From Polynucleobacter aenigmaticus (GTDB taxonomy: Bacteria; Pseudomonadota; Gammaproteobacteria; Burkholderiales; Burkholderiaceae), in the NCBI RefSeq assembly GCF_002206635.1, contig NZ_NGUO01000001.1, positions 1 through 64,000 of the forward strand: 64,000 nucleotides of DNA, in the 5' to 3' direction. Below the pieces are notes generated by a model, which saw nothing but the letters and a program-made list of their open reading frames with translations, made no database searches and was not told the DNA's origin. A program made the position numbers and the translations under genes. Positions 15,261 through 26,091 of this stretch are shown piece by piece; the stretch's first letter is position 1; each line of letters starts with the position of its first letter.

Positions 15261-17795
15261 TCAATCCTCTTCGAGGAAGGTCTTGAGTTTGTCGCTACGA
15301 CTTGGATGACGCATCTTTCTCAAAGCCTTGGCTTCAATCTGACGAATACGCTCACGCGTTACATCAAACTGCTTACCTACTTCTTCGAGGGTATGGTCTG
15401 TGCTCATCTCAACACCAAAGCGCATGCGCAATACTTTTGCTTCGCGTGGTGTTAATGAGTCCAATACATCTTTTACGACGTCGCGCATGGACTCATGCAA
15501 TGCCGCTTCTGCTGGAGCCAATGTATTGCTATCTTCAATGAAGTCACCCAAATTGGAGTCTGCATCGTCACCAATCGGTGTTTCCATCGAGATTGGCTCT
15601 TTAGCAATCTTCATAATCTTGCGAATTTTGTCTTCAGGAATTTCCATCTTGAGAGCCAAGGTTGCAGCATCTGGCTCATGACCAGTTTCCTGCAAGATTT
15701 GACGGCTAATACGGTTCATCTTATTGATCGTTTCAATCATATGAACTGGGATGCGGATCGTACGTGCTTGGTCAGCAATCGAACGGGTAATTGCCTGACG
15801 GATCCACCAAGTTGCATAAGTAGAAAACTTATAACCACGACGGTATTCAAACTTATCTACCGCCTTCATCAATCCGATATTGCCTTCTTGAATCAAATCC
15901 AAAAACTGCAAACCACGGTTGGTGTATTTCTTAGCAATCGAGATAACCAAACGTAAGTTGGCTACTGTCATCTCACGCTTCGCTTCACGTGCACGCTTCT
16001 CGCCTGCGATCATTTGCTTGTTCACTTCTTTTAATTCTGGAAGTGGCAATACAACGCGAGTCTGAATATCAATTAACTTCTGCTGAAGTTCTTGAATTGC
16101 TGGAACGTTGCGTTGCAATAGCGCTGTGTATGGCTTGTTTTCTTTGAGTAACTTGTTTGTCCACTCTAAGTTCATCGACATCTTAGGAAAGTCTTTTAAT
16201 ACTTCACCACGGTTCACGCCCACCTTATCAACTAATAAACTCACAATACCGCGCTCGAGTTTCCATACTTGGTCTACCTGTGAACGCATGGTGTCACACA
16301 ACTTCTCAACACTCTTTGCGGTCAAGCGGAAACCAAGTAACTCACCACGAATCGCCTCTTGCGCTTTGATATAAGCTGGGCAGTTATAGCCCTCTTTATC
16401 AAAGGCACGACGCATCTTGTCAGCTTGCGTACGAACAATCGCAAACTTCTCTAAAGAGATTTGCTTTAATTCTTCTAATTGCTTAGCGTTAGCTGTAGCC
16501 GCACCGCCACCGCCGCTGCCTTCGTCCTCAGCGCCTTCTTCGTCACCCTCTTCTGCATCAGGGTCAACTTCTGGCTCTTCAGGTCCTAGCTTGATATCTT
16601 CCGCATTAGGATCAACCAATCCATCTACAAATTGATCGATTTCCATCTCACCACTGGCGATCTTATCTACGTTAGCAAGAATCTCACTGATCGTGACAGG
16701 GCAGGCAGCTAAAGCCATCACCATGTCTTTAAGACCAGCTTCAATCTTCTTCGCAATCACGATCTCGCCTTCGCGAGTCAGCAAATCAACGGTGCCCATC
16801 TCGCGCATATACATACGCACTGGATCGGTTGTACGACCAAACTCTGAATCAACAGTAGCTAAAGCGGCTTCTGCTTCTTCTTCGGCCTCTTCTTCAGAAG
16901 TTGTTGCTGAAGCATTTTCATTAAGCAGCAATGTTTCGGCATCAGGGGCTTGCTCGTAAACAGTAATGTTGATGTCATTTAAGAGGCTAATCAGCGTTTC
17001 TAATGCATCAGCATCAGACAACTCATCTGACATCACGTCATTCATTTCACCATGAGTTAAGTAACCCTTGGACTTACCCATCTTGATCAATGTCTTCAGA
17101 CGAGTACGGCGTAATTCTTGCTGCTCTTCAGAGCCCAACTGTTGTGCTGCGAATTCTTTTAAGAGCGCCTTTTCTTTTGCCTTACGCTCACGCGCTTTTT
17201 GACGATCCGTCAAAACTGGTTCAGCACCTTCAGCAGGAGCATCAGCCTTTGGCTTGCGTCCTTTTTTAACTTCTTCAGTCGCTACAACCTCAATTTCAAC
17301 GACCTTAGCTTTTTTGCCTTTAGCTTCCTTGGTATCTTTTTCTACTTCAGCTTTTGGAGCAGCAGCTTTACCTTTTTTAGGCGCATCCACTTTAACTTCT
17401 GGCTTTACAGCCGCTTTTACGACTGGCTTAGCTGCTTTTACTGGTGCTTTTGCCGCAACCTTAGCTGCCGGCTTGGCTGGCGCCTTCACTACTTTTGCAA
17501 CTGGCTTGGTAGGAGCCTTCGCTTTGGCGACTGGTTTAGCTGGAGCCTTCACTGCTTTTGCAACCACTTTAGCAACTGGTTTAGCGTTCACGGCTGGTTT
17601 GGCTGGAGCCTTCGCTTTGGCGACTGGCTTGGTTGGTGCTTTCACCGCTTTTGCAACCGCCTTAGCAACTGGTTTAGCTGGTGCCTTAGCTTTCACAATT
17701 GGCTTGGCAGGAGCCTTCGCTTTTACGACTGGCTTGGCTGCTTTTGCTGGTGCTTTGGCGGCTGGTTTAGCTGGTTTTTTCTTGATATTTGGCAT
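15261..17795 (-). CDS. rpoD: RNA polymerase primary sigma factor RpoD (sigma-70)
   Basis: Housekeeping sigma factor of 844 residues, longer than the E. coli protein (613) because of an N-terminal extension. Residues about 1-200 are a low-complexity, basic stretch of Ala/Lys/Pro repeats (units like [10 protein letters not shown]), followed by region 1.1 near 210-290, an acidic non-conserved insert ([15 protein letters not shown]), then regions 2-4. Region 2 has the core-binding [20 protein letters not shown] and [15 protein letters not shown]; region 4 ends with the ADHTLEEV-type helix and [18 protein letters not shown]. It is downstream of dnaG as in the classical macromolecular-synthesis operon, though a 220-bp gap separates them. 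Start ATG is the only one that includes the repeats; a shorter form cannot be excluded. Confidence 0.97.
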   Translation of the reverse strand: MPNIKKKPAKPAAKAPAKAAKPVVKAKAPAKPIVKAKAPAKPVAKAVAKAVKAPTKPVAKAKAPAKPAVNAKPVAKVVAKAVKAPAKPVAKAKAPTKPVAKVVKAPAKPAAKVAAKAPVKAAKPVVKAAVKPEVKVDAPKKGKAAAPKAEVEKDTKEAKGKKAKVVEIEVVATEEVKKGRKPKADAPAEGAEPVLTDRQKARERKAKEKALLKEFAAQQLGSEEQQELRRTRLKTLIKMGKSKGYLTHGEMNDVMSDELSDADALETLISLLNDINITVYEQAPDAETLLLNENASATTSEEEAEEEAEAALATVDSEFGRTTDPVRMYMREMGTVDLLTREGEIVIAKKIEAGLKDMVMALAACPVTISEILANVDKIASGEMEIDQFVDGLVDPNAEDIKLGPEEPEVDPDAEEGDEEGAEDEGSGGGGAATANAKQLEELKQISLEKFAIVRTQADKMRRAFDKEGYNCPAYIKAQEAIRGELLGFRLTAKSVEKLCDTMRSQVDQVWKLERGIVSLLVDKVGVNRGEVLKDFPKMSMNLEWTNKLLKENKPYTALLQRNVPAIQELQQKLIDIQTRVVLPLPELKEVNKQMIAGEKRAREAKREMTVANLRLVISIAKKYTNRGLQFLDLIQEGNIGLMKAVDKFEYRRGYKFSTYATWWIRQAITRSIADQARTIRIPVHMIETINKMNRISRQILQETGHEPDAATLALKMEIPEDKIRKIMKIAKEPISMETPIGDDADSNLGDFIEDSNTLAPAEAALHESMRDVVKDVLDSLTPREAKVLRMRFGVEMSTDHTLEEVGKQFDVTRERIRQIEAKALRKMRHPSRSDKLKTFLEED

Positions 17796-18019
17796 TTATT
17801 AGCACTTACTCACATTACTGATGATTGATCACGACTGATTAAGCACAGCCTCGTTGTCCACTTGCCCCAAATTTCTTCAAAATAAAGCGCAAGTGGCTGA
17901 ATTAAATCGGTTTTTTTCTGGGAATAGAGGATTATAGTCGATTGCAACTTTTTTACCCCCGCAAACACTAAAAATGGGGGGTCAATTTCAGGTTTTTCGA
18001 GGGCTTATTCAAAAAATTC

Positions 18020-19981
18020 TTAAGCGAACTTCAATCTTTCACCTAATTCACGATAGCGGGCTCGATCTTGCTCTGTGGCAGTACTTCCAGCGATCTTTTG
18101 AGCAATCTCTGTCATCTCTGTTTTGAGGTGAGTGAGTTCCAGCTTTTTAAAGGCGCCATCCAGATCCGCAATTGCCCCTTCAATCTCCAAATCAGAGCCC
18201 ATGACACGCTTTCTCAGTACCTCATAGAGTGGCGCTAGCTCACTACGGGATAGTTGCTCTTGGAATAAAGCAAAAGCCCCTGCACCAACGGCTGGCGGCT
18301 TACCGCTCTCACCTGGGATCAATTCGACTAAATCACACTGAGCCAGCAAGTCTTTCATTAGCTCCAATGCTTTTGCGGATCGCAACTCAGAGGCTTTCAG
18401 GGCAAGCGCCCTCTTATTGGCATCCAATGCCTTTCCTAAGTGCGGAAACTGAATTAAGACACGCAACATCTGCTCTGCTAAATCCGTTGGGGCTTGAGGG
18501 GGTGCAATATTTTGCGTTGCCACCCTCTTCGCTGAGCCTTTAGATGCTTGCCAAGGTGCGCCCTGAGTTCTATTACCGCTATTGGCCTGTACAAAGTTCG
18601 GTGCGCGCTGATTTGTAGTTGCATAAGAGCCCTGCTGCACGGGTGCAGGCGCCACAGTTAAACCACAAAAAGACTCTAATTCAGCGGGTGTAGAGTTGGT
18701 CCGAATTGCTAGCTCACGCAAAATTTGCGTACGCAAAGCTATGGGGGGCATCGAGAGTAATAATGGCTTAGCAGCATGATGTGTTTGCGCCCTACCCTCA
18801 GGAGTAGTGAGCTCATGTTCTTGACTAGCGATCTTAAAGAAGAAGCTGGAGATCGACATCGCTTCTTTAATTACCTTCTCAAAAGCCGGTGCGCCATAAG
18901 CACGGACATAACTATCAGGATCATGTTCTGTAGGCAAGAACAGGAAGCGAATCTCCTTGTCATCCGACATTAATGGCAGACATGCCTCTAATGCGCGTTG
19001 CGCAGCACGCTGACCTGCAGCATCGCCATCAAATGAAAACACAATGCGATCGGTTTGGCGCAACAACATGCGCACGTGATTAGCGGTACAGGCAGTGCCT
19101 AATGTCGCCACTGCATTTGGGAAACCTAACTGTGCGAGCGCTACAACATCCATATAACCTTCGCACACGAGAACATACTCTTGAGAGCGAATCGCCTGCC
19201 TAGCCTCAAATAATCCGTAGAGCGTATTGCCCTTAGAGAACAGTGGCGTCTCGGGAGAATTTAAGTACTTGGGCTCACCTTGATCCAAGATGCGCCCACC
19301 AAAGCCAATAGTCTGACCTTTCGGATTGCGAATGGGAAACATAATGCGATCACGAAAACGATCGTAGCGCCGAGTTGTTTGGCTTGCAGTTTGATTGTCA
19401 CCACTAGGCTCACTCTGAATAAGTAAACCGCCTTCTAATAAAGTCTTGGCCACTTCATCATTGGCATAAGTACCAAAGACCGCTTCAAGACCTTGCCAAC
19501 CATCGGGCGCATAACCCAAGGTATAGCGCTTAGCGATCTCACCGGTCAGACCACGACCCTTGAGATATTCCACTGCGCGGGGGGTTGCTTTGAGTTGCTG
19601 GCGATACCAATCTGCTGCTGCGCTCATCACCTCACTCAAGGCCATCGTTTGCTGTTGGCGTGCAACGTCATTGGCGGTGCGCTCTTCGCGCGGCACATCT
19701 AAACCTGCAGAACGCGCCAAGTCTTCGATGGCATCTACGTAACCAAGGCCGGAGTACTCCATGAGAAAACTAATCGCAGAGCCATGAGCTCCACAACCAA
19801 AGCAGTGATAGAACTGCTTAGTTGGGGAAACTGAAAATGAGGGAGATTTTTCTGAATGGAAGGGGCACAAACCTTGAAAGTTCGCGCCCGCTTTTTTTAA
19901 TTTCACGTGCTGCCCAACCACATCAACAATGTCGACCCGATTTAATAGATCGGCAATGAAGGATTGGGGTATGAGAGCCAT
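18020..19981 (-). CDS. dnaG: DNA primase DnaG
   Basis: Synthesises RNA primers for replication; 653 residues. The N-terminal CHC2 zinc-binding domain has Cys39, His42, Cys60 and Cys63. The TOPRIM catalytic core follows from about 255 to 340, with EGYMDVVAL and the DGDAAG acidic motif. The C-terminal third is the DnaB-helicase-binding region, less conserved and with a low-complexity linker (residues about 440-490). It lies between yqeY (37 bp away) and rpoD in the usual order. Start ATG gives MALIPQSFI, the standard opening for the family. Confidence 0.97.
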   Translation of the reverse strand: MALIPQSFIADLLNRVDIVDVVGQHVKLKKAGANFQGLCPFHSEKSPSFSVSPTKQFYHCFGCGAHGSAISFLMEYSGLGYVDAIEDLARSAGLDVPREERTANDVARQQQTMALSEVMSAAADWYRQQLKATPRAVEYLKGRGLTGEIAKRYTLGYAPDGWQGLEAVFGTYANDEVAKTLLEGGLLIQSEPSGDNQTASQTTRRYDRFRDRIMFPIRNPKGQTIGFGGRILDQGEPKYLNSPETPLFSKGNTLYGLFEARQAIRSQEYVLVCEGYMDVVALAQLGFPNAVATLGTACTANHVRMLLRQTDRIVFSFDGDAAGQRAAQRALEACLPLMSDDKEIRFLFLPTEHDPDSYVRAYGAPAFEKVIKEAMSISSFFFKIASQEHELTTPEGRAQTHHAAKPLLLSMPPIALRTQILRELAIRTNSTPAELESFCGLTVAPAPVQQGSYATTNQRAPNFVQANSGNRTQGAPWQASKGSAKRVATQNIAPPQAPTDLAEQMLRVLIQFPHLGKALDANKRALALKASELRSAKALELMKDLLAQCDLVELIPGESGKPPAVGAGAFALFQEQLSRSELAPLYEVLRKRVMGSDLEIEGAIADLDGAFKKLELTHLKTEMTEIAQKIAGSTATEQDRARYRELGERLKFA

Positions 19982-20018
19982 CAGTACTTGATTGGGCTTA
20001 GCTTAGTGTTGTGGGTGC

Positions 20019-20474
20019 TTACTTAGCAAGAGCGGCTTTTACCAAACCAGAAACTTTGCCCATATCTGCTTTACCAGCCAGTTGAGCTTTAAGGGCACCA
20101 ATCACTTTACCCATATCTTGAGGACCAGTTGCACCCGTTGATGCTACAGCGGCAGCTACCGCAGCTTCTACTTCAGCATCCGAAAACTGCGCCGGCAAGT
20201 AATTTTGCAAGATCACCATCTCGGCAGCTTCGATCGCTACCAAATCATCACGATTTGCTTTTTCAAACTGGGAGATCGAGTCTTTGCGTTGCTTGATCAT
20301 TTTTTCAACCGTCGCAATCACAGAGGCATCATCCATCTCAATGCGCTCATCCACTTCACGTTGCTTGATGGCTGCTAACAAAAGACGAATCGTTCCTAAG
20401 CGCGCTACTTCTTTTGCGCGCATAGCGTTTTTCATATCCTCAGTAATTTGATCTTTAAGACTCATGGAATTCAC
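20019..20474 (-). CDS. GatB/YqeY domain protein
   Basis: Small cytoplasmic protein of 151 residues matching YqeY, a stand-alone relative of the C-terminal tRNA-binding domain of the GatB amidotransferase subunit. Recognisable parts are ITEDMKNAMRAKEVARLGTIR at the start (helical domain), the ISQFEKANRDDL segment and QDMGKVIGALKAQLAGKADMG at the C-terminus. Function in bacteria is unsettled; it is commonly found between rpsU and dnaG, exactly as here, and is probably co-transcribed with them. The start Met is preceded by a good AGGAGTGAATTCC-type ribosome site. Confidence 0.93.
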   Translation of the reverse strand: MNSMSLKDQITEDMKNAMRAKEVARLGTIRLLLAAIKQREVDERIEMDDASVIATVEKMIKQRKDSISQFEKANRDDLVAIEAAEMVILQNYLPAQFSDAEVEAAVAAAVASTGATGPQDMGKVIGALKAQLAGKADMGKVSGLVKAALAK

Positions 20475-20541
20475 TCCTAATAGGTTTAATGCTGATTCAA
20501 TGTTTAGTGTATTGGCTTTTTGTGAATATCTTAAAAAGCAA

Positions 20542-20572
20542 AAACCCGCTACGTTTCACCGTCAGCGGGTTT
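20542..20572 (-). terminator. Terminator-like hairpin after rpsU
   Basis: Nine-base stem AAACCCGCT/AGCGGGTTT with a 13-base loop, followed on the minus strand by TTGCTTTTT. It lies between rpsU and yqeY, so it probably attenuates rather than fully ends the transcript, giving more S21 than primase. Confidence 0.75.
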
Positions 20573-20607
20573 CAAAGCCTCTCGGTGAGGAGAGCTTTTA
20601 AATTCTA

Positions 20608-20820
20608 TTAATAAAGCTTTTTAGGCAACATCTGGCTGCGAATACGCTTGTAATGGCGTTTAGCAGCAGCTGCCTTCTTGCGCTTACGTTCAGCTGTTGG
20701 CTTCTCGTAGAACTCGCGGGCACGCAAGTCGGTCAATAGGCCATTTTTTTCAATGGTGCGCTTGAAACGGCGCAATGCCACTTCAAAAGGTTCGTTCTCA
20801 CGTAGGCGGACTGTAGTCAT
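20608..20820 (-). CDS. rpsU: 30S ribosomal protein S21
   Basis: Basic ribosomal protein of 70 residues of the small subunit, needed for initiation on messages with Shine-Dalgarno pairing. It opens [20 protein letters not shown] and has the Lys/Arg-rich tail [16 protein letters not shown]. Length fits the family (about 70). It is the first gene of the rpsU-yqeY-dnaG-rpoD group and divergent from tsaD, as in E. coli. A hairpin after it likely raises its level relative to the genes that follow. Confidence 0.97.
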   Translation of the reverse strand: MTTVRLRENEPFEVALRRFKRTIEKNGLLTDLRAREFYEKPTAERKRKKAAAAKRHYKRIRSQMLPKKLY

Positions 20821-20896
20821 ACTTGTTTAACTCGTATATGCTCGAAAAATATCGAAAAATTAACTGAAACGCGATTCTAGCACGACCAAGCAAAAA

Positions 20897-21970
20897 ATGA
20901 TTGTTTTAGGCATAGAAACTTCTTGTGACGAAACCGGGGTGGCTTTATATAACACCACCCCTTGGGAAAACCGCGCCCCAGCCCATCAGGGCATTCTAGG
21001 TCAGGCGCTGCACTCCCAAATTGCTATGCACCAAGAGTATGGTGGCGTTGTCCCTGAACTAGCCTCTAGAGACCATATACGACGGGTTTTACCTCTTCTA
21101 GATGACGCTTTGCATGAGGCTAAGCTCCAATTAAAGGATATCGATGCCGTGGCATACACCCAGGGCCCTGGATTAGCAGGCGCCCTGCTAGTGGGTAGCG
21201 CATTTGCCAAATCCCTCGCCCAAGGCCTCAATTTACCCTCCATTGGAGTTCATCACCTTGAAGGGCACCTGCTTTCACCGCTGCTGGGGACTTCTGTACC
21301 GGAATTTCCCTTTATCGCCCTACTAGTCTCGGGCGGGCATACCCAGCTGATGTTGGTGAGCGGGGTTGGCAAATACCAACTTTTAGGCGAAACCTTGGAT
21401 GATGCCGCTGGCGAAGCCTTTGATAAAACAGCTAAATTACTCGGCCTGGACTACCCGGGCGGTGCCGCAATCTCCAAATTGGCAGAAAAAGGGCAGCCTG
21501 GGCGATTTAACCTCCCCAAACCGATGCTGCACTCAGGAGATTTGGATTTCTCCTTCTCCGGGCTCAAAACAGCCGTTTTGAACCAGGTGAAAAAATTTGA
21601 GGTACTGGGTATTTCTGATGCCGCAGAGATTGCGACATTTCAGGCGGATCTCGCGAGAGGGTTTGTAGATTCTTTGGTGGCTGTGTTGGTCAGTAAGTCA
21701 GAAAAAGCCCTCAAGCAATCAGATTGCAAACATTTGGTGCTTGCCGGTGGTGTGGGTGCAAACCTGCAATTGCGTGCCGCTTTAAATGCGAGCGCTAAAA
21801 AGAATCGATTTGAAGTGCACTACCCGCCAGTAGATTTATGTACTGATAACGGCGTGATGATTGCTTTTGCTGGAGCACTGCGGATGTTGGCGGAAAATAA
21901 TGGCTCCACAACATCAGGGGCATTTGATATCAAACCTCGTTGGGACTTAGCGAGCAACAATCTTGCTTAA
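20897..21970 (+). CDS. tsaD: tRNA N6-threonylcarbamoyladenosine transferase TsaD
   Basis: Catalytic subunit of the bacterial t6A machinery; it transfers the threonylcarbamoyl group to A37 of ANN-decoding tRNAs together with TsaB and TsaE. It has 357 residues of ASKHA fold. The iron-binding HxxxH is His120-Leu-Glu-Gly-His124, ATP-binding segments include [10 protein letters not shown] and [12 protein letters not shown], and the start is [10 protein letters not shown]. No clear ribosome site precedes the ATG (only CAAGCAAAAA). It is divergent from rpsU, the conserved arrangement across Proteobacteria. Confidence 0.97.
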   Translation: MIVLGIETSCDETGVALYNTTPWENRAPAHQGILGQALHSQIAMHQEYGGVVPELASRDHIRRVLPLLDDALHEAKLQLKDIDAVAYTQGPGLAGALLVGSAFAKSLAQGLNLPSIGVHHLEGHLLSPLLGTSVPEFPFIALLVSGGHTQLMLVSGVGKYQLLGETLDDAAGEAFDKTAKLLGLDYPGGAAISKLAEKGQPGRFNLPKPMLHSGDLDFSFSGLKTAVLNQVKKFEVLGISDAAEIATFQADLARGFVDSLVAVLVSKSEKALKQSDCKHLVLAGGVGANLQLRAALNASAKKNRFEVHYPPVDLCTDNGVMIAFAGALRMLAENNGSTTSGAFDIKPRWDLASNNLA

Positions 21971-21984
21971 GAAATGCCTACTGA

Positions 21985-22812
21985 TTACTTTGCTAAGCTG
22001 ATTTTGGCGTAGGCACTGTGATTGTGAATAGACTCAAAATTCTCAGCTTCAACCACTAAAGACAGTATCCGTTGATCATCTTTGAGTTGGCCAGCCACAT
22101 CGCGCACTAAGTCTTCCACAAACTTGGGATTGTCGTAAGCACGCTCAGTAACCCACTTCTCATCAGGGCGCTTGAGCAAGCCCCACAACTCGCTAGAGGC
22201 TTGGCTCTCAGCGGCTGCTACCAGATCTTCCACAGTCATCTTGGTCTGCGAATCAAGCTCTACCGACATCGTGACATGGGAGCGTTGATTGTGTGCCCCA
22301 TACTCAGAAATCTCTTTCGAGCAAGGGCACAAACTCATGACTGGAACTAAAGCGCGAAGATTTAATTCAACATCGATTGAGCCCATTGCATTTTGTTTAG
22401 CCTTGGCCATCCAAGTCACTTCGTAATCCATCAAGCTTTCCACCCCAGATACTGGTGCTGCTTTTTTTACGAAGTGCGTATAAGTAAATTGAATCCGGCC
22501 TTCAGTGGCATCGAGTAGTGGCAGCATCTCGCGCACCATAGAAACGACTGAAGCACTGTCAATCGGCTCATTGTATTTTTGCAAGAGCGCAATGAAGCGG
22601 GACATATGCGTACCCTTCACATGGGCGGGCAAAGCCACATCCATCTCAAAATTACCAACAGCTGGCATCACGCCCGTCTTAGTTCGGATAGTCAGAGGAT
22701 GACGCAATCCCCGAATACCTACCTGCTCAATTGGCAATGCACGCTCATCATGCGATGACTGCACATCCGGCATAGTTTGCGGTTTGAGAAAAGCGGTATT
22801 GATATCGTTCAT
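21985..22812 (-). CDS. folE2: GTP cyclohydrolase FolE2 (type IB)
   Basis: Opens GTP to 7,8-dihydroneopterin triphosphate, the first step of folate and queuosine precursors; the FolE2 form works with metals other than zinc. The protein has 275 residues of tunnelling fold. Conserved segments are VGIRGLRHPL near the start, VSMVREMLPLLD, and VPVMSLCPCSKEIS, whose Cys is the metal ligand; the final SIHNHSAYA is also typical. A longer frame starts 16 codons upstream inside the dxs end; the ATG at 22812 (MNDINTAFLK) is preferred because the added residues do not resemble the family. No folE (type IA) is in this window. Confidence 0.93.
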   Translation of the reverse strand: MNDINTAFLKPQTMPDVQSSHDERALPIEQVGIRGLRHPLTIRTKTGVMPAVGNFEMDVALPAHVKGTHMSRFIALLQKYNEPIDSASVVSMVREMLPLLDATEGRIQFTYTHFVKKAAPVSGVESLMDYEVTWMAKAKQNAMGSIDVELNLRALVPVMSLCPCSKEISEYGAHNQRSHVTMSVELDSQTKMTVEDLVAAAESQASSELWGLLKRPDEKWVTERAYDNPKFVEDLVRDVAGQLKDDQRILSLVVEAENFESIHNHSAYAKISLAK

Positions 22813-22837
22813 GAGTATATTTTCAGACAAAAATGAC

Positions 22838-24754
22838 TTATTTGCCCACGACCACAGCATTTGCTTCCGCTTTAGCGGAATTTACCCCTGGAAAACGTTG
22901 CGAAATCGCCTGAGCGATCCCAGCAGAATCAAGGCCACACTGACTCATTAAGAGTTTGTAATCACCATGTTCCACGAACTTGTCCGGAAGACCTAATTGC
23001 AGTAAGGGCTTGTTAATACCCATAGCAGAGAGCGCTTCTAGGCAGGCACTGCCTGCACCACCCTGAATTGCACCATCCTCAATCGTCACAAAATAATCAT
23101 GATCCTGCGCCAACGATTTAAGGAGTTCGACATCTAGTGGTTTTACAAAACGCATATTGGCAACCGAGGCATCAAACTGTCCCGCAAGCTCGAGAGCTGG
23201 ATACAGTAGCGTTCCAAAGGCCAAAATGGCTAAACGCTGACCAGCTGGCGCGTTGGATTTACGACGCAACTCACCCTTACCTAATGGAACAGTGCGTAAC
23301 TCTTTAGATGGAATGGTGCCAACACCAGCGCCACGCGGGTAGCGCACTGCACTTGGATGCGGTTGATGAAATGCCGTCGTTAGTAAATCACGACACTCTG
23401 CTTCGTCAGCAGGTGTCAAGACCAGCATATTCGGAATGCAGCGCAGAAATGGAATGTCATACGCACCCGCATGGGTTGCACCATCAGCGCCCACTAAGCC
23501 GGCGCGATCCAACGCAAACAACACGGGCAGATCTTGAATCGCTACATCATGAATGAGTTGATCGTAAGCACGCTGCAAGAAGGTGGAATAAATTGCCACG
23601 ACCGGCTTCATACCTTCGCATGCCATGCCTGCCGCGAATGTGACTGCGTGTTGCTCGGCGATACCCACGTCGTAATAGCGCTTCGGGAAATTCTTTTCGA
23701 ACTCAACTAAGCCGGAGCCTTCACGCATTGCTGGAGTAATACCAACCAACAATGGATCGGCATGCGCCATATCACACAACCACTCGCCGAATACTTGAGT
23801 AAAGGTTTTCTGAGCGGGGCTCGTTGATTTCTTCACGCCCTCTTCTGGATTGAACTTACTTGGACCGTGATACAGCACTGGATCGGCTTCTGCCAACTCA
23901 TAGCCCTGACCCTTACGAGTCACTACATGCAAGAATTGTGGGCCACGACCCTCGAGCGCTAAGCGACGGACATTCAGTAGCATAGGAATCAAAGCATCCA
24001 AATCATGGCCATCAATCGGGCCAAAGTAATTGAAACCAAACTCTTGAAAAATCGTCGAGGGTGAGACCATGCCTTTGGCGTGATCTTCTAGGCGTTTGGC
24101 AAATTCTCGCAACGGTGGGGCAATCGATAAGACGCTGTCGATTCCTTTTTTAGTGGCGGAATAGATGTTGCCACTCAGCAATCTCGCCAAGTGACGATTT
24201 AGTGCACCCACTGCTGGAGAGATCGACATATCGTTGTCGTTCAAAATAACTATTAAAGGCAGATCGTCGTAGACGCCAGCATTGTTCATCGCCTCAAAGG
24301 CCATGCCGCCAGTCATTGCGCTATCGCCAATCACCGCTACAGCAACTTGTTTTTCACCCTTGGTCTGAAAAGCCCGCGCCATTCCCATCGCCGCAGAAAT
24401 ACTGGTCGAAGAATGTCCGGTACCAAAGGCATCGTATTCACTTTCAGAGCGACGCGGAAAACCAGACAGTCCATTGAACTGACGCAAGGTATTCATACGA
24501 TCGCGACGGCCAGTCAAAATTTTATGCGGATAACTTTGATGACCCACATCCCACACAACTCGGTCATGTGGCGTATCAAACACATAGTGCAGAGCAATCG
24601 ACAACTCAACCGTTCCCAAATTGGAGGAAAGGTGTCCGCCAGTTTTGGAGACGGAATCTAGTACAAACTGACGCAACTCATCAGCAAGCGCAGGTAGCTG
24701 CTCACGAGAGAGTTTTTTTAAGTCTGCAGGAGAATGAATGGAATTTAAAGTCAT
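22838..24754 (-). CDS. dxs: 1-deoxy-D-xylulose-5-phosphate synthase
   Basis: First enzyme of the MEP isoprenoid route; condenses pyruvate and glyceraldehyde 3-phosphate using thiamine diphosphate. It has 638 residues of transketolase fold. Motifs seen are [31 protein letters not shown], the thiamine-binding [18 protein letters not shown] ... NDNDMSI, and in the pyrimidine domain [13 protein letters not shown] with its catalytic Glu. It follows ispA by 17 bases on the same strand, so the two form a small isoprenoid operon that also feeds the crt/blh cassette. The ATG is chosen over a TTG one codon upstream. Confidence 0.97.
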   Translation of the reverse strand: MTLNSIHSPADLKKLSREQLPALADELRQFVLDSVSKTGGHLSSNLGTVELSIALHYVFDTPHDRVVWDVGHQSYPHKILTGRRDRMNTLRQFNGLSGFPRRSESEYDAFGTGHSSTSISAAMGMARAFQTKGEKQVAVAVIGDSAMTGGMAFEAMNNAGVYDDLPLIVILNDNDMSISPAVGALNRHLARLLSGNIYSATKKGIDSVLSIAPPLREFAKRLEDHAKGMVSPSTIFQEFGFNYFGPIDGHDLDALIPMLLNVRRLALEGRGPQFLHVVTRKGQGYELAEADPVLYHGPSKFNPEEGVKKSTSPAQKTFTQVFGEWLCDMAHADPLLVGITPAMREGSGLVEFEKNFPKRYYDVGIAEQHAVTFAAGMACEGMKPVVAIYSTFLQRAYDQLIHDVAIQDLPVLFALDRAGLVGADGATHAGAYDIPFLRCIPNMLVLTPADEAECRDLLTTAFHQPHPSAVRYPRGAGVGTIPSKELRTVPLGKGELRRKSNAPAGQRLAILAFGTLLYPALELAGQFDASVANMRFVKPLDVELLKSLAQDHDYFVTIEDGAIQGGAGSACLEALSAMGINKPLLQLGLPDKFVEHGDYKLLMSQCGLDSAGIAQAISQRFPGVNSAKAEANAVVVGK

Positions 24755-24770
24755 CAAATCTTCAGTAATC

Positions 24771-25673
24771 TTATTTGCCCCTGTTAACCACTAACAGAGC
24801 CAAATCTTTCAGAGTCCGGGCTTTAGGGCCAAAACTCTCTAGGCTAGCAAGAGCTGTTTCTTGTAAATCTTTCGCTGCCTGCTTGGCATAGTCTAAACCC
24901 ATCAAGGTCACGTAGGTCGGCTTATCGTTTGCGGCGTCTTTACCTGCGGTTTTACCCAGGGTTTGGCTATCAGCAGTCGCATCGAGGACGTCATCCACAA
25001 TTTGAAAGGCCAAACCCAAAGCTTCAGAGTAATTTGCGAGATGCTGCATCTGGCTTGGGTGAAGTTGAGTGGCAATACCACCCAGCTGCACCGAACAAGA
25101 AAGCAAAGCGCCCGTCTTCATTGCATGCATTTGTTTTAAGCCAGCGAGATCTAATTTTTTACCGACACTATCCAGATCAATCGCTTGGCCACCCGCCATG
25201 CCACGTGAACCTGATGCACTGGCTAATGCACTAATCATTTCCAGGCGGATATTCACATCACACTGAACATTTGCCAAGATCTCAAATGCACGTGTTTGCA
25301 AGGCATCCCCCACTAGCAAAGCAGTCGCTTCGTCATATGCCTTGTGAACCGTAGGTCGCCCACGACGTAAGTCATCGTCATCCATACAGGGCAAGTCATC
25401 ATGTACTAAGGAGTAAGCATGAATACATTCAATCGCAGCGGCAGCGGCATCTAAAGCAGCTTGTGTTTCTGTGCTGGCGTTATCACCCAATTCCCCGGCG
25501 GCATAAACCAATAAAGGACGAATGCGTTTGCCACCACCTTGAGCGGCGTAGCGCATCGCCTCATGCAAGCGGGCGGGATTGGTATTGGCAGCATCAAGCA
25601 GACGCTCCAAGGCTAATTCAGAGCGCTCACCATAGGTGCGAAGCCATCCCTCGAATTGCAATTTGCTGTTCAT
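24771..25673 (-). CDS. ispA: Farnesyl diphosphate synthase
   Basis: Makes C15 farnesyl diphosphate from isopentenyl and dimethylallyl diphosphates; its product is the natural substrate of CrtE and of ubiquinone and undecaprenyl synthesis. About 300 residues. The first Asp-rich motif is [20 protein letters not shown], with the two-residue insertion that marks bacterial IspA and controls chain length; the second is [11 protein letters not shown]. An in-frame TTG 11 codons upstream would overlap xseB; the ATG is preferred because the family starts near it and GGA lies a few bases ahead. Order xseB-ispA-dxs is conserved in Proteobacteria. Confidence 0.95.
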   Translation of the reverse strand: MNSKLQFEGWLRTYGERSELALERLLDAANTNPARLHEAMRYAAQGGGKRIRPLLVYAAGELGDNASTETQAALDAAAAAIECIHAYSLVHDDLPCMDDDDLRRGRPTVHKAYDEATALLVGDALQTRAFEILANVQCDVNIRLEMISALASASGSRGMAGGQAIDLDSVGKKLDLAGLKQMHAMKTGALLSCSVQLGGIATQLHPSQMQHLANYSEALGLAFQIVDDVLDATADSQTLGKTAGKDAANDKPTYVTLMGLDYAKQAAKDLQETALASLESFGPKARTLKDLALLVVNRGK

Positions 25674-25695
25674 CAAGTCCAAATCTAAGGGCAAT

Positions 25696-25929
25696 TTAAG
25701 CTTCAAATACGCGAACTTGCTGCTCGACCTGAGCCAGCATGCCCTGACAATGCTTCAAGAGGGCAGCGCCACGTTGATAGGCTAAAAGCGTCTCTTCCAA
25801 GGAAAATTTGCCGGATTCCATGTCAGTAATAAGCTTTTCCAACTCCTTTACCGCCTGCTCATAACGCAAGTTAGGGTCGATATGAACCTCAAGACCGGGT
25901 TTCTGACTCTCAGATTTCTTTGCTGGCAT
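25696..25929 (-). CDS. xseB: Exodeoxyribonuclease VII small subunit
   Basis: Small all-helical subunit, 77 residues, that assembles in several copies on XseA to form the exonuclease VII holoenzyme. The hallmark YEQAVKELEKLITDMESGKFSLEETL is followed by YQRGAALLKHCQGMLAQVEQQV; together these make the helical hairpin of the family. It precedes ispA and dxs on the same strand, the standard arrangement. The large subunit gene xseA is not in the window. The upstream 160 bp are shared with the divergent Rieske oxygenase gene. Confidence 0.94.
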   Translation of the reverse strand: MPAKKSESQKPGLEVHIDPNLRYEQAVKELEKLITDMESGKFSLEETLLAYQRGAALLKHCQGMLAQVEQQVRVFEA

Positions 25930-26091
25930 TGGCTTCTTTCCATCATATTTCTTACAGGTATAGCCCTACATATTAAAGCGAGACGGGGGTCAGATGGGTA
26001 TAATCCCTTCCTTCCTTTCCAATATCGATCCGTCGATGGTTGGATTGGTTGTTCCGCTTAGCTTCGGCTGACGTTTTCGGGGGTGGGGAGA

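Noticed and set aside
17199-17828. Long open frames on the plus strand opposite the rpoD N-terminus (209 and 182 codons)
   Set aside because: They are mirror translations of the Ala/Lys/Pro repeat and have only low-complexity Phe/Ser/Trp or Ala/Gly composition; rpoD is certain on the other strand.
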